A DNA stretch of 64,000 nucleotides, from the NCBI GenBank assembly GCA_015655015.1, contig JAATFV010000132.1:1-64000 (forward strand), read 5' to 3'. Source of the stretch: Chitinophagales bacterium. Its GTDB lineage: Bacteria; Bacteroidota; Bacteroidia; Chitinophagales; Chitinophagaceae. The notes beneath the pieces were generated by a model, which made no database searches, was not told the origin of the DNA, and saw only the letters and a program-made list of their open reading frames with translations. Each line of letters begins with the position of its first letter. The first letter of the stretch is position 1. A program made the translations under genes and the position numbers. Positions 18,120-28,415 of the stretch are shown here, in pieces.

Positions 18120-19778
18120 TTACAGCGACACCCCCCTCTTCCAGGGAATAAAATCATCCTGCACATGACGAATAGACGCCACTTCAATATCCCCGCTCGC
18201 AACGCCGATCACATAATCCAATATCCTTATTCCCGCCTGCTGGATCGTCTCCGTTCCTTCGATGATCGTGCCGGTATTGATATCGATGATGTCCCGCATA
18301 CGTTCGAACAGCGCCGTATTGCTGGCAATCTTCACAACCGGCGCTACCGGATTGCCCGTAGGCGTTCCCAGCCCCGTGGTGAACAGAACGATATTGGCCC
18401 CGGAAGCTACTTCTGCCGTAGTAGACTCCACATCATTACCGGGAGTGCATAATAAATTAAGTCCCGGCTTACTTACCTTCTCCGGATAATCCAGCACCGC
18501 CGTAACAGGAGAAGTCCCCCCCTTTTTAGCTGCCCCCGCAGACTTGATCGCATCCGTGATCAGCCCATCCCGGATATTGCCGGGAGAAGGATTCATATCA
18601 AAACCCGACCCTACCGCCTTGGCCCTGTCATTATAGGTCCGCATGAGATAAGAGAATCGTTCGGCAGTATCTGTATCCACACAGCGATCACTGAGATTTT
18701 GCTCTACCCCGCATAACTCGGGAAATTCGGACAGGATAACGGAGCCGCCCAACGCTACCAGCAGATCGGAAGTATACCCGATCGCCGGATTGGCGGAGAT
18801 CCCCGAGAAGCCATCCGATCCGCCGCATTCCAGGCCAATGCATAATTTGCTCAAAGGCGCCGGCTGACGTACCTGCTGGTTCGCCAGTATCAGTCCGGCA
18901 AAAGTTTGTTTAATAGCTTCCGATAATAATTCCGACTCCTTTCCAACTTTCTGCTGCTCCAGGATATACATGGGCTTGGAAAATTGAGGACTGCGTTTTT
19001 TGATCTCCTCTTCCAGCATGCTGACCTGCGCATTCTGACAACCCAGGCTCAGCACCGTCACCCCCGCCACATTCGGATGAGTGATATAACCGGCCAGTAA
19101 GCCGCACAAGGCCTGGGCATCCTGCCGGGTGCCCCCGCATCCTCCGTCATGATTAAGGAATTTGATCCCGTCCACGTTAGGGAACAGCCGCTGATTGGCA
19201 TTCTTTTCATAATCGGCATGCAGGTCCGTCGCCAGGATCTGCTCTACGCTTTTTCCCGACTTATATAGCTCAATAAGCTGTTTGGACTGTTTTTGATAAG
19301 ACCTGTTCCTGCCATAACCCAGGTCCGTCACCAACGCCTGCTGCAGCACATCCAGGTTCCTGTTCTCGCAGAACACCATCGGCACGACTACCCAATAATT
19401 TGCTGTCCCCACACTGCCGTCGGCCCGGTGATAACCATTGAACGTCCTGCCGGCAAAAGCGCTGACATCCGGTATCACCCAATTCGTATGCCGCTCACCG
19501 ACGGTAAAATCACTGGCCGCATGTTTCACATTGGCCGTGCTGATCAACCCGCCTTTCCTGATGGCTTCCTGCGCCTTGCCCACCAACACCCCATACATGA
19601 TAATAGGATCTCCGGCAGCCAGGTCAACCATAGCAAATTTGTGTTTGGCTTTTACAATTTCCTGTATCGTATACGTCTCCCCTTCAAAGACAACAGTATC
19701 ACCTTTCGCCAGCGGGGTCAGCGCTACCAATACATTGTCGGCATGATGAACTTTCAGGACAGTTTGTTGTGTATTCAT
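18120..19778 (-). CDS. uxaA: UxaA family dehydratase (altronate dehydratase; possible L-fuconate role)
   Basis: A protein of about 551 residues that dehydrates D-altronate to 2-keto-3-deoxy-D-gluconate. An N-terminal SAF domain (HHADNVLVALTPLAKGD) is joined to the iron-dependent dehydratase domain, which has NHDGGCGGTRQD, a GLECGGSDGFSGISANPAIG loop and the late TTGLGTPTGNPVAPV segment. An ATG five codons upstream (19793) is possible. It follows uxaB, eda and kdgK on the same strand and ends a twelve-gene run. No enolase-type L-fuconate dehydratase is present in the run. UxaA homologues occur in the fucose locus of Campylobacter jejuni, so this enzyme might also serve that step; that second role is inference. 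Confidence 0.9.
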   Translation of the reverse strand: MNTQQTVLKVHHADNVLVALTPLAKGDTVVFEGETYTIQEIVKAKHKFAMVDLAAGDPIIMYGVLVGKAQEAIRKGGLISTANVKHAASDFTVGERHTNWVIPDVSAFAGRTFNGYHRADGSVGTANYWVVVPMVFCENRNLDVLQQALVTDLGYGRNRSYQKQSKQLIELYKSGKSVEQILATDLHADYEKNANQRLFPNVDGIKFLNHDGGCGGTRQDAQALCGLLAGYITHPNVAGVTVLSLGCQNAQVSMLEEEIKKRSPQFSKPMYILEQQKVGKESELLSEAIKQTFAGLILANQQVRQPAPLSKLCIGLECGGSDGFSGISANPAIGYTSDLLVALGGSVILSEFPELCGVEQNLSDRCVDTDTAERFSYLMRTYNDRAKAVGSGFDMNPSPGNIRDGLITDAIKSAGAAKKGGTSPVTAVLDYPEKVSKPGLNLLCTPGNDVESTTAEVASGANIVLFTTGLGTPTGNPVAPVVKIASNTALFERMRDIIDINTGTIIEGTETIQQAGIRILDYVIGVASGDIEVASIRHVQDDFIPWKRGVSL

Positions 19779-19826
19779 AAAGTTTTTTTTCATTTCATAT
19801 ATATCCGCCCACGCGGGTCACCTTGT

Positions 19827-21446
19827 TCACAACCGCACCCCGCCCTGTTGCCGGGCCAGCGCAGCGGCGGCGCCTTTGTTGATCAAAATAGCCAGATCCT
19901 CCCTCACAGATGCTTCAAACCCTTTTAACAAGGTCAGATCCTCCCCCCATAAATTCTTGTCCTTCAGCACAAGCGTAACCACCTCTTCTGGGCTGCGATC
20001 CTTCCACAGCCCGAAATAATAACCGGCCTTATCATCATTGATAGGATATGCCTGCCCGCGATATTCTCCCTTGTACTGTTCTCCTTCTTTCTTTACCGCC
20101 TTCATGAACAACAGGTAAGCGGCAAACCCCAGGGAGAAATGCGGCAGCGGCGTCTCCTGCCCTTTATAATGCTGCAGCAACACCGGAATATTCCTCATTC
20201 GCATCTTGGAAGAATATTGCATGGTAATGCTGAGCCATTGATGTTGAATATGCGGATTGCGAAACCGGTCCAGCACCTGCAGCCCGAAATCCTGCGCTTC
20301 CTGCAAAGGCAGCTTATAAGGAATAGCCGGGGCAATCTCCTTCAGCATCAGATCGGCTACGAAAGAAGAGAAGCCGGGATCGTCCATCGCATTTTTTACC
20401 GTGGCAAAACCCGCCAGGAAAGCCAGCCCGCAGCTCAGCGTATGCGTGCCATTCAACAGGCGCAGCTTCAGCTCACGGAATATCTCTATATCCGGCCGTA
20501 TGATCACACCCGGATCGGCTTTCGCAAAAGAAAGAACAGACTGCACGTTCTCATCTCCCTGAATAGCCCACAAACGATAGACTTCCGATATCGCCAGCAG
20601 ATCATCCTGGTAACCCAGATCCTGCTGCAACTGAGCCAGCGTTGCCGCATCCGGTTTACCCGGCACGATCCTGTCCACCAGCGAGCTGCAAAACCGGCAA
20701 TGCTCTTCCAGCCAGCTGATAAAGCCAGCCTCCAGCTGGCTGATCTGCGCCAGCTCCTTTACAATAGCCCCCAGTTTCTTCCCGTTACCCGTGATCAGCT
20801 CTGTGGGAACCACCACCATTCCGCTGGCAGGACTTCCTTTGAACGCCTGATAACGTTCATATAGAAAAGCCAACAACTTACCCGGGAAAGAAACAGGCGA
20901 CGCAGTCCTACCCTCACCGGATATACTACCCTCCCCGGATGAACCGGATGAATTACCATCACCTAATGAACTATTATCTCCGGAAGGGCGACCGCCAACG
21001 ATCAGTCTATCCTCCTTCACCAGCTGTATCCCCACTTCCGTCGTATTGGAAATAATAACCTGCATTTCCGGATTGTGCGCACACTGCAAAATCTCCTTCC
21101 ACTGATCCCTGGCAGACAATACCCGGCTGATCGCAGAACAAATAATATTTTCCTCAGTCTTCTTCCCCTGCCCGATCCCCCGGACACAGAGCGTATACAA
21201 CCCATCCTGCCGGTCGAAGACGCCGGAATCCCCGGAATCCGTAGACTTCACCACCACGATCCTTCCATTAAAAACACCCTGGCGATTGGCCTTATCGATG
21301 AAATAATCCGGCAGGCCCCTTAATAATACGCCGGTCCCGAATTGCAGCACTTTTTCCGGCAGCGTAAAAATGTCTTTGCCGGGCTTGATCACACCGGGCG
21401 TCTTAATAGTTGCCAGATTATCTTTAGAAAGGTTCATGCTATTCAT
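19827..21446 (-). CDS. uxaB: Tagaturonate reductase (altronate oxidoreductase), with Gly/Ser insert
   Basis: A 539-residue mannitol-dehydrogenase-family enzyme that reduces D-tagaturonate to D-altronate with NADH. The Rossmann start VLQFGTGVLLRGLPDYFIDKA, the TTEVGI segment, PVSFPGKLLAFLYERY and the catalytic-domain KLRLLNGTHTLSCGLAFLAG motif are all present. Residues 152-182 form a Gly/Ser/Asp-rich low-complexity insert that is not part of the family pattern and makes the protein longer than E. coli UxaB. It overlaps eda by 4 nt and is followed by uxaA after about 50 nt. Confidence 0.92.
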   Translation of the reverse strand: MNSMNLSKDNLATIKTPGVIKPGKDIFTLPEKVLQFGTGVLLRGLPDYFIDKANRQGVFNGRIVVVKSTDSGDSGVFDRQDGLYTLCVRGIGQGKKTEENIICSAISRVLSARDQWKEILQCAHNPEMQVIISNTTEVGIQLVKEDRLIVGGRPSGDNSSLGDGNSSGSSGEGSISGEGRTASPVSFPGKLLAFLYERYQAFKGSPASGMVVVPTELITGNGKKLGAIVKELAQISQLEAGFISWLEEHCRFCSSLVDRIVPGKPDAATLAQLQQDLGYQDDLLAISEVYRLWAIQGDENVQSVLSFAKADPGVIIRPDIEIFRELKLRLLNGTHTLSCGLAFLAGFATVKNAMDDPGFSSFVADLMLKEIAPAIPYKLPLQEAQDFGLQVLDRFRNPHIQHQWLSITMQYSSKMRMRNIPVLLQHYKGQETPLPHFSLGFAAYLLFMKAVKKEGEQYKGEYRGQAYPINDDKAGYYFGLWKDRSPEEVVTLVLKDKNLWGEDLTLLKGFEASVREDLAILINKGAAAALARQQGGVRL

Positions 21447-22111
21447 TTTTCGTTCATTACGGTCTTTACCAGCTCCATTGCCAGCATCGTTTGTTTATAT
21501 AAAAGCTCATATTGCCCATTCTTCAAAACCTCCTTGCTGATCAGCTTGCTTCCCATCCCTACCGCACAAACGCCGGCCTTAAACCAGGACCGGATATTCT
21601 CTAAATTCAGTTCCACCCCGCCTGTGGGAATGAACAGCTGGCCCTGGAATAGCTCCCGGATCGAGCTGACAAATTCAGGACCGAGAATATTAGCGGGAAA
21701 TATTTTGATCAGCGCTGCCTGGTGCTGCTGCGCCAGGTTGATCTCAGTGGGTGTCATACATCCGGGTATCCAGAGCAGCCCCGCTTTTTCCGCCAGCACA
21801 GCCACTTCGGGGCTGACAATCGGAGAAACGATAAAATCCGCTCCCGCCTTTATAAAAGCTTCCGCTTCCCCGGCAGTCTTCACGGTTCCTATCCCCAGGT
21901 AGAGACCGGGAGCTTCCCCGGACAGCTCCTTTTTCAGGAACTGGAAATTTTCCAGGGCTGCCGGCCCCCGGTTGGTATATTCCAGCGCACGAATGCCCGC
22001 CCTGTATAAAGTCCGGATTATTTCCAGGCTCACCGTGGGACTGTCCCAATAAAATAAAGGCAGCATCCCCTGATCTAATATGCTTTGCAGAATTGTTTTC
22101 TTATCGCTCAT
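21443..22111 (-). CDS. eda: 2-keto-3-deoxy-6-phosphogluconate aldolase
   Basis: A 222-residue class I aldolase of the KDPG/KHG family that splits KDPG to pyruvate and glyceraldehyde 3-phosphate. The catalytic Glu lies in ALEYTNRGP (E44) and the Schiff-base Lys in LIKIFPA (K136), both at the positions expected from E. coli Eda (E45, K133). FIPTGGV is the phosphate-binding end. It overlaps kdgK by 11 nt upstream and uxaB by 4 nt downstream, so the genes are translationally coupled. Confidence 0.93.
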   Translation of the reverse strand: MSDKKTILQSILDQGMLPLFYWDSPTVSLEIIRTLYRAGIRALEYTNRGPAALENFQFLKKELSGEAPGLYLGIGTVKTAGEAEAFIKAGADFIVSPIVSPEVAVLAEKAGLLWIPGCMTPTEINLAQQHQAALIKIFPANILGPEFVSSIRELFQGQLFIPTGGVELNLENIRSWFKAGVCAVGMGSKLISKEVLKNGQYELLYKQTMLAMELVKTVMNEK

Positions 22112-23126
22112 ATGTTTGGATAAATTTTTCTATCTCGGCCACTTTCTGATCAGTGGCGTCACTGGTGATGAATAATTTCTGAAAAGCAGCCGCCGTAGCA
22201 AATTCAAGCATCTCCTGCAAAGGCAGGTTCTTATAACGTCCATAGATCAGCCCTGCCATATAACAATCCCCGCTGCCAACCTTATCCACGATCCTGTCCG
22301 CAAAATATTCCGCAGAATGATACAGTTGCTTGTCCGCCCATAAAGTCGTGTAATACCGGATACCGGAGGCGCCTTTGTCAAACCGGAACGTATTGGCCAC
22401 CAGGCCGGCCTTCGGGAATTTTTCTTTTATCTGCTCACTGGTACGGGCTGCATGTTGTAAGTAATCTTCTTTTGTGCTGCTCTCCGAAATGGAAGGGTCC
22501 ACCGGGATACCCAGCATTTTTTCAGCTGCCCAGAGATTGCCCATGATCACATCGCAATACTCCGCCAGTCGCGGCATCACCGCAATAGGAGCCACTCCAT
22601 ATTGCCAGAGCTTGGGCCGGTAATTCAGGTCAAGAGAAATAGTGATCTTTCTTTCCGCAGCCGCTTTCACGGCCTCTTCACAGATAGCCGCCGCGGGACT
22701 GTTCAGAGCCGGGGAAATGGCGCTGAAATGCAGCCAGCTTACATCCGTTAACACAGCGTCCCAATCGATGCTGCCGGGCTGCAGCTCCGAAAAAGAAGAA
22801 TGGTCCCTGTCATAGATCACCCCTGCATTCTTCAGGTCCTTCCCCTGCGGCAGAAAATAAAGCCCTATACGCTGCCCCTGGTAGAGTACCCGGGAAATAT
22901 CGATATTCCGCTGCTGTAAATAGCCGGTCACCTGCCGGGCCATGAGATTTTCCGGCAACGCGGTGAAATAAGCAGAAGGTATCCCCCAGGTAGCCAGTGC
23001 GGTAGCGACATTCGCCTCTGCTCCGCCTACATAGAAAGGAAGGGTGTTGTTTTGCAGCCATTCCCCCCCGGTATCCGGGCAGATCCGTAACAATAGCTCT
23101 CCAAAAGACAATACTGCTTTTTTCAT
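22101..23126 (-). CDS. kdgK: 2-keto-3-deoxygluconate kinase (PfkB family)
   Basis: A 341-residue sugar kinase of the ribokinase/PfkB family. The N-terminal GGAEANVATALATWG motif and the C-terminal KVGSGDCYMAGLIYG anion-hole motif (Asp as catalytic base) are clear; the latter has GSGD where most members have GAGD. Its place between the GH95 gene and eda shows that the product is most likely KDPG. Together with uxaA, uxaB and eda it completes the lower part of a hexuronate-type pathway. Confidence 0.9.
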   Translation of the reverse strand: MKKAVLSFGELLLRICPDTGGEWLQNNTLPFYVGGAEANVATALATWGIPSAYFTALPENLMARQVTGYLQQRNIDISRVLYQGQRIGLYFLPQGKDLKNAGVIYDRDHSSFSELQPGSIDWDAVLTDVSWLHFSAISPALNSPAAAICEEAVKAAAERKITISLDLNYRPKLWQYGVAPIAVMPRLAEYCDVIMGNLWAAEKMLGIPVDPSISESSTKEDYLQHAARTSEQIKEKFPKAGLVANTFRFDKGASGIRYYTTLWADKQLYHSAEYFADRIVDKVGSGDCYMAGLIYGRYKNLPLQEMLEFATAAAFQKLFITSDATDQKVAEIEKFIQTYER

Positions 23127-23180
23127 CCATTCATTTTATAAATACTTCGAATCATGGACCAAAAGATCCATCCTGCAAAA

Positions 23181-25655
23181 TTACAACGCTATCAGATCAT
23201 ATGCCTGCCCTTTTTCCGTAGGAAACGATAGCACATACCCATTGTTCCCGGAACGGGTGGATCGTATCTTCTTCCCCGTCAGCATGACAGGCCTGGCCGT
23301 CCTTATCTTACAGACCCCTCCGGTAAGGGACTTTATCCGGGCGCTCGCCAACAGGTGGTTCTCCCAGCTCATATCCACCTCATACCCTCCTCTCGCCTTC
23401 AGCCCCTTTACCTGTCCAGCCTTCCAGGTTTCGGGCAGGGCCGCCAGAAGATGGAGCTCCCCCAAATGACTTTGGATCAGCATCTCGGCCATCCCGGCCG
23501 TCCCGCCGAAATTTCCATCGATCTGGAACGGAGGATGCGCATCGAAAAAGTCCGGATAGGTGCCGCCGCCTTCTCCATAATTCGTTTCCGTCTCGCTGGT
23601 ATAATGTAATAATTGCCGCAGCAGGAGATAAGCGTGATTCCCGTCCAGCAGCCTTCCCCAGAAATTGATCTTCCAGGCCTTGCTCCAGCCCGTCCCCTCA
23701 TCGCCTCTTATCTCCAGCGTTTTCCTGGCCGCCGCCGCAAAGACAGGGGTAGAAACGGGAGCTATCTGCCGACCGGGATATAACCCGAACAAATGGGAGG
23801 TATGCCGGTGATGCACTTCCACATCCTCAAAATCCTTGTACCATTCCTGCAGATTGCCTTTATGACCGATATGAAGCGGATACAATTTCTTTCTCTTAGC
23901 GATCAGCAGGTCCCGGAAGGTCGCATCCTCACCCAGAACGTTAGCGGCATCGATCAGGTTCGTGAACAGATCCCATATGATCGACATATCCATCGTCGTG
24001 GCTACGGACACACTGGCCTGTTTACCGGGAGCATAAAAGAAATCATTTTCCGGGGACATCGATGGCGCCGTCACCAGCCAGCCATCCTTGTCTTCCACCA
24101 GCCAGCCCAGGCAAAAGGTGGCAGCTCCCTTCATCAACGGGTAAGCCCGGTCTTTCAAAAATTGTTTGTCGCCCGTGAACTGGTAATGTTCCCACAAATG
24201 CTGGCACAGCCAGTTACCGCCCATCGCCCAGTTGGCCCATTTAGGATCTCCATGGCCCATGTCCCCCACCGGGTTGGACAGCGCCCATATATCCGAGTTA
24301 TGATGGGCCACCCATCCATCCAGGTTATAGAACTCTTTAGCGGTCGTCTTACCCGTCGTAGCGATATCCCCGATCAGATCGAACAGGGGCTCGTGCAGCT
24401 CCGAAAGGTTGGTTACCTCCGCAGGCCAGTAATTCATCTGGGTATTGATATTGATCGTATAGTTGGAGCTCCAGGGCGCCCGCAGCTCTTTATTCCAAAG
24501 CCCTTGCAGGTTGACAGCCTGTCCCCCCGGCCGGGAGCTGGAGATCAGCAGGTACCGGCCAAATTGAAAATATAAAGTCTCCAATCCCGGATCATAAGCT
24601 CCCCTGGAATAGGCCTTCAGTCGTTCGTCGGAAGGCAATGCCCTCGGACCCTTAGTCGTATCCTTAAGAATAAAGCTCACCCGGTCAAAATAATGATGAA
24701 AATCAATCCGGTGAGCCTCCAGCAGGCTCTCCCAGGACTTAGCACCCGCTTTATCAAGATAGCTCCGCGCCAGCTGATCCTCATCCTTTCCTTCTTTATC
24801 CGGGCACTTGTCAAAGCCGTTAAAGCTCGTGGCGGCAGAAAGGAGCAGGAGCACCTCCGTGGCATTGCTGACATGCAGGCCGCTGCTGTCCGCCAGCACC
24901 GTTCCATCCTTCGCCAGCGCCCGCATCCTCATTTCAAAGCGCATCCCATCACAGGAATTGCTGTCGGTATATATGATCGGCTCCTTATTCTCATTATAAT
25001 AACTGGGGTCTACATGAGCAGGCGCCTTGCCCTTTATCACCCATTCATCCGCGCCGGCAGGCACAACCCGGTAATGCAGCGCGCTCTTGATCCCCGCCGT
25101 AAAATTCAATCCTCCGGCCTTGCCTGACAACAGCCGGATCACGATCACCTGGTCGGGAGCAGAGACAAAGACCTCCCGGGTAAACTCCGTTCCGTCGATA
25201 GTAAAGGTAGTGGTAGCGACCGCATCATGAATATCCAGGTCCCGGTAATAGGCGGTAGGAACGGCGCCTTTAAAATCCTGCCGGATCGACAGGTCTCCCA
25301 TCGGCAAATAAGACTCGGTGTACAACCCCTGCATCTTCCGGGCAAGTCCGGCCGCTTTATTATAATCTGCATCCTTCAGCAAAGCCTCCCTGATCTGCGG
25401 CAAATAAGCCGGCGCATCCGGATTTACATTCGTCTTAACGGGACCGCCCGACCATAGAGAGCTTTCATTCAACTGGATCAGCTCTTCATTCACTTTTCCA
25501 AACACCATCGCCCCCAGCCGTCCGTTTCCGATCGGCAATGCCTCTGTCCAGGTTTTAGCCTCCTGCTTGTACCAAAGCCGCAGATCCTGCGCCGAAACAG
25601 CCATTCCGATACCGGGTCCGGCCAGTAATAACAGTGAACAGATTCTTTTTAACAT
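23181..25655 (-). CDS. Glycoside hydrolase family 95 (alpha-L-fucosidase or alpha-L-galactosidase)
   Basis: An 824-residue secreted inverting glycosidase. After a signal peptide, the N-terminal beta domain starts with [29 protein letters not shown]. The (alpha/alpha)6 domain has [17 protein letters not shown], whose two Asn match the catalytic pair known from Bifidobacterium AfcA, then [14 protein letters not shown] and [17 protein letters not shown] with the catalytic-region Asp. Family members release terminal alpha-1,2-L-fucose, and some prefer L-galactose. The surrounding genes handle both sugars, so the sequence alone does not decide the substrate. It lies between kdgK and the LgoD-like gene on the same strand. 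Confidence 0.93.
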   Translation of the reverse strand: MLKRICSLLLLAGPGIGMAVSAQDLRLWYKQEAKTWTEALPIGNGRLGAMVFGKVNEELIQLNESSLWSGGPVKTNVNPDAPAYLPQIREALLKDADYNKAAGLARKMQGLYTESYLPMGDLSIRQDFKGAVPTAYYRDLDIHDAVATTTFTIDGTEFTREVFVSAPDQVIVIRLLSGKAGGLNFTAGIKSALHYRVVPAGADEWVIKGKAPAHVDPSYYNENKEPIIYTDSNSCDGMRFEMRMRALAKDGTVLADSSGLHVSNATEVLLLLSAATSFNGFDKCPDKEGKDEDQLARSYLDKAGAKSWESLLEAHRIDFHHYFDRVSFILKDTTKGPRALPSDERLKAYSRGAYDPGLETLYFQFGRYLLISSSRPGGQAVNLQGLWNKELRAPWSSNYTININTQMNYWPAEVTNLSELHEPLFDLIGDIATTGKTTAKEFYNLDGWVAHHNSDIWALSNPVGDMGHGDPKWANWAMGGNWLCQHLWEHYQFTGDKQFLKDRAYPLMKGAATFCLGWLVEDKDGWLVTAPSMSPENDFFYAPGKQASVSVATTMDMSIIWDLFTNLIDAANVLGEDATFRDLLIAKRKKLYPLHIGHKGNLQEWYKDFEDVEVHHRHTSHLFGLYPGRQIAPVSTPVFAAAARKTLEIRGDEGTGWSKAWKINFWGRLLDGNHAYLLLRQLLHYTSETETNYGEGGGTYPDFFDAHPPFQIDGNFGGTAGMAEMLIQSHLGELHLLAALPETWKAGQVKGLKARGGYEVDMSWENHLLASARIKSLTGGVCKIRTARPVMLTGKKIRSTRSGNNGYVLSFPTEKGQAYDLIAL

Positions 25656-25715
25656 TAGCTGATTGAATAAATATACCTGGTTAAATAATTACTCTATTAA
25701 CTCATCATTGGTCTC

Positions 25716-26729
25716 TCACAGCTCGACCACCGCCTTTATAACCCCATTAGCCGGGTCCAGCCATTTTTCAAACTCTTCTTTCACCTCTCCGAAACCCACC
25801 CGGTTCGTGATATACGTAGTAGGATCGATCTTCTTTTTCTTCATCGACTCCATCACCTTGACAAAATCTTCTCTCGTAGCATTGCGGCTGCTCATCAGGG
25901 TAGCTTCCCGCTTATGAAATTCCGGATGGCTGAATGTTATCTCTCCCTTCTGGAGCCCGACCAGCACATAACGGGCTCCATGCGCGAGATATTGAAAAGC
26001 GTTATTGATAGCCGCCCTGCTCCCCGTCGCATCGATCACCGCCGTCGGCATATCTCCCCGGGTGATATGCAGCAGCAGCTCCATCGCATCCCCTGAACCG
26101 GGATTCACCGTATGCAGCAAGTGCAGCCTGTCCCGGCAGAATTTCAAGCGGTCTTCATTGATATCCATCGCGATCACCTCCCCTCCCGCGATCCGCGCAG
26201 CCTCCATGGTGCCCAGCCCGATAGGACCGGCCCCGATGACCAGCACAAACTCACCCGGTTTAATGGCCGCTCTCCGGACGGCATGCGCCCCGATCGCCAG
26301 CGGCTCTACCAGGGCCAGCTCATCATAGCTCAATCCTTCCCCATGCACCAGCGACGAGGAAGGAACGGATAAATATTCCACCATTCCCCCGTCGATATGC
26401 ACACCGCATACTTTTATAGTGGTGCAGCAATTCGGCTTGCCATTCCTGCAGGCAATGCAGGTACCGCAGTTAAAATAAGGGATGATAGTCACGGCCTCTC
26501 CCGGCTTGAAACCTGGCGCCTTGTCAAAATCCACCAGGTCCCCCGCCAGCTCATGGCCCAAAATGCGGGGATATTCAAAATAAGGCTGCGTCCCTTCATA
26601 AGCATGCAGATCGGTCCCGCAGATGCCGATGCGCCTGATCTTTATTATGGCTTGTCCCGGCTTGGCCAGGGGAGCATTGATCTCCCTGTATTCAAATTCC
26701 CCGGGTTTTACACAAACTAGTGCTTTCAT
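25716..26729 (-). CDS. lgoD: Zinc-dependent alcohol dehydrogenase, LgoD-like (L-galactonate 5-dehydrogenase)
   Basis: A 337-residue medium-chain dehydrogenase. The catalytic zinc ligands lie in [17 protein letters not shown] and GHE, and the structural zinc Cys in [15 protein letters not shown]. The NAD fold is [10 protein letters not shown]. From memory, many blocks match E. coli LgoD (YjjN), including the [13 protein letters not shown] region, [15 protein letters not shown] and the [18 protein letters not shown] segment. LgoD oxidises L-galactonate to D-tagaturonate, the substrate of UxaB, and uxaB lies in the same gene run. Threonine or sorbitol dehydrogenase activity is the main alternative, but neither fits the context. 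The LgoD assignment is probable and untested. Confidence 0.75.
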   Translation of the reverse strand: MKALVCVKPGEFEYREINAPLAKPGQAIIKIRRIGICGTDLHAYEGTQPYFEYPRILGHELAGDLVDFDKAPGFKPGEAVTIIPYFNCGTCIACRNGKPNCCTTIKVCGVHIDGGMVEYLSVPSSSLVHGEGLSYDELALVEPLAIGAHAVRRAAIKPGEFVLVIGAGPIGLGTMEAARIAGGEVIAMDINEDRLKFCRDRLHLLHTVNPGSGDAMELLLHITRGDMPTAVIDATGSRAAINNAFQYLAHGARYVLVGLQKGEITFSHPEFHKREATLMSSRNATREDFVKVMESMKKKKIDPTTYITNRVGFGEVKEEFEKWLDPANGVIKAVVEL

Positions 26730-26764
26730 TTTTCATGGTTATTTTCAATTCAGGCAGGGCCAGC

Positions 26765-27553
26765 TCATGCATTCGCCAATGCCCTGTCCAGGTGTACATA
26801 TCCCCCGTCCACATGGATCAGCTGGCCGGTAGTATGGCTGGATCTCGCCGACAGCAAAAAGGCCGTCATATTCGCTATCTCTTCAGACGTAGTCATCCTG
26901 TTCTCCAGCGGTATCTTCTGAACGATCTCCTTCAGCTTCTCTTCAGGGTTAGCCAGCGTCTTGACCCACTTCTCATACAAAGGCGTCCAGCATTCCGCCA
27001 CAACGATAGCATTCACCCGTATGCTATCCTTCAGCAGCTCCACCGCCCATTCCCGGGTCAATGCATTACGTCCCCCATTGGCAGCTGCATACCCGGAGGT
27101 ATTTCCCTGTCCCGTTTCGGCAGTCTTGCTGCTGATATTGACAATGGCCCCCTTCGACTTCCGCAGGGCAGGCAGCGCATGATGCACCAATAAATAATAG
27201 TGCACCAGGTTCCTGTGCAGGGAGGCTATAAAACCTTCATAGCTGCCGCTTTCCAATCCCACGCCATCATTGACCCCGGCATTGTTCACCAGCCCGTCGA
27301 TCCGGCCGGTTTTCGCCAGCACAGCCTTCACCGCCTGTTCACAGGCGGAAGGCTCCGTCAGCTCAGCCACCACCTGGTAGGCTCTTCCGCCGGCGGCCTC
27401 GATGGCAGCCACCGTCGCCAGATTATCCTCCTCGTTCCTGCCAATGATAAAAGGGATAGCTCCCTCCCCGGCCAGCACCCTGGAGATCCCTTCTCCGATG
27501 CCCTTGGCCCCGCCTGATACGATGATCACTTTATCTTTTAACTGTAAGTCCAT
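26765..27553 (-). CDS. L-fucose dehydrogenase-type SDR with Asn at the catalytic Lys position
   Basis: A 262-residue short-chain dehydrogenase. The Rossmann motif is SGGAKGIGEG (13-22), with NNAG at 90-93 and NISSK near 139-143. The C-terminal VAECWTPLYEKW block is one I associate with L-fucose dehydrogenases, which oxidise C1 to the lactone and often accept L-galactose. The catalytic Tyr is Y155, but the usual YxxxK reads YAAAN: residue 159 is Asn (codon AAT, 27077-27079). This may be a subfamily trait or may change activity. It is followed upstream on the operon by the lactonase gene (9-nt gap). Confidence 0.78.
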   Translation of the reverse strand: MDLQLKDKVIIVSGGAKGIGEGISRVLAGEGAIPFIIGRNEEDNLATVAAIEAAGGRAYQVVAELTEPSACEQAVKAVLAKTGRIDGLVNNAGVNDGVGLESGSYEGFIASLHRNLVHYYLLVHHALPALRKSKGAIVNISSKTAETGQGNTSGYAAANGGRNALTREWAVELLKDSIRVNAIVVAECWTPLYEKWVKTLANPEEKLKEIVQKIPLENRMTTSEEIANMTAFLLSARSSHTTGQLIHVDGGYVHLDRALANA

Positions 27554-27562
27554 ATCTGTCTT

Positions 27563-28411
27563 TTAAAGATTATAAAATTGGATGGCATTGCCGCCAAAAA
27601 ACGCTTCCTGTTCAGCCGTCGAATAACGGCTGAAATAATCCTTCACCAATCCGTAAACCTGCTGATAAGAGCCCGCTACCAAACATACCGGCCAGTCGGA
27701 CCCATACAGGATCCTTTTCATACCAAACGCCTCGACCACCACATCCAGGTAGGGTCTTATGTCTTCCGGCTTCCAGTTCTTCCAATCCGCCTCCGTCACC
27801 ATTCCGGAAAGCTTGCAGAACACATTTTCATGGGCCGCAACGGCCCGGATAGCAGCCTTCCATTCATCAGTCAGCTTCCCATCCTTGATAAAAGGTTTGG
27901 CAATATGATCGATCACGAAAGGCTGATCCGGAAAAGAAGCCGCAAAATCACGCGTATAGCCCAGCTGATCAGGATAGATCAGGATATCATAGGTGAAACC
28001 GAACTTCTTCAGCAAAGAAATCCCTTTTTTAAAAGCAGGCTTCAGCATCATCGCCCTGTCTTTCTCCCCCTGCAGTACATGGCGGAATCCTTTCATCTTT
28101 GGCCTGGTCTTGTAATAAGCCAGCTTCTCCTCCACAGCAGCGTCCTGGAGATTCACCCATCCTACCACTCCTTTAATGAAATCATGGCCTCGGGCATTTT
28201 CCAGCTGGAAGTCATTCTCATCCTCCGACTGATCGGATTGTACGACGACACTTCCCGTTATTCCAGCCGCTTCCAGCACAGGCGCCAGGTCGGCCGGTAA
28301 AAAATCCTTTTGGATCACGGACATTTCCGGACCGATCCAGCTATCCCGGATGGGATCGAATTTCCAGAAATGCTGATGTGCGTCTATTTTCTCCATCTGC
28401 CCTGCGTTCAT
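27563..28411 (-). CDS. Amidohydrolase-family lactonase (L-fuconolactonase type)
   Basis: A protein of about 282 residues of the amidohydrolase_2 group. It opens with KIDAHQHFWKFDP and continues with the family blocks GVVGWVNLQD, KGFRHVLQGE, FVIDHIAKP, CKLSGMVTEADW and RILYGSDWPVC. Members hydrolyse L-fucono- and L-galactono-lactones and related sugar lactones. The frame extends to 28462, but that overlaps the hydrolase gene; starts at 28411 or 28396 fit, and the latter has AGGG just upstream. The context (fucose dehydrogenase on one side, diketo-deoxyfuconate hydrolase on the other) supports the role. Confidence 0.88.
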   Translation of the reverse strand: MNAGQMEKIDAHQHFWKFDPIRDSWIGPEMSVIQKDFLPADLAPVLEAAGITGSVVVQSDQSEDENDFQLENARGHDFIKGVVGWVNLQDAAVEEKLAYYKTRPKMKGFRHVLQGEKDRAMMLKPAFKKGISLLKKFGFTYDILIYPDQLGYTRDFAASFPDQPFVIDHIAKPFIKDGKLTDEWKAAIRAVAAHENVFCKLSGMVTEADWKNWKPEDIRPYLDVVVEAFGMKRILYGSDWPVCLVAGSYQQVYGLVKDYFSRYSTAEQEAFFGGNAIQFYNL

Positions 28412-28415
28412 TTTT

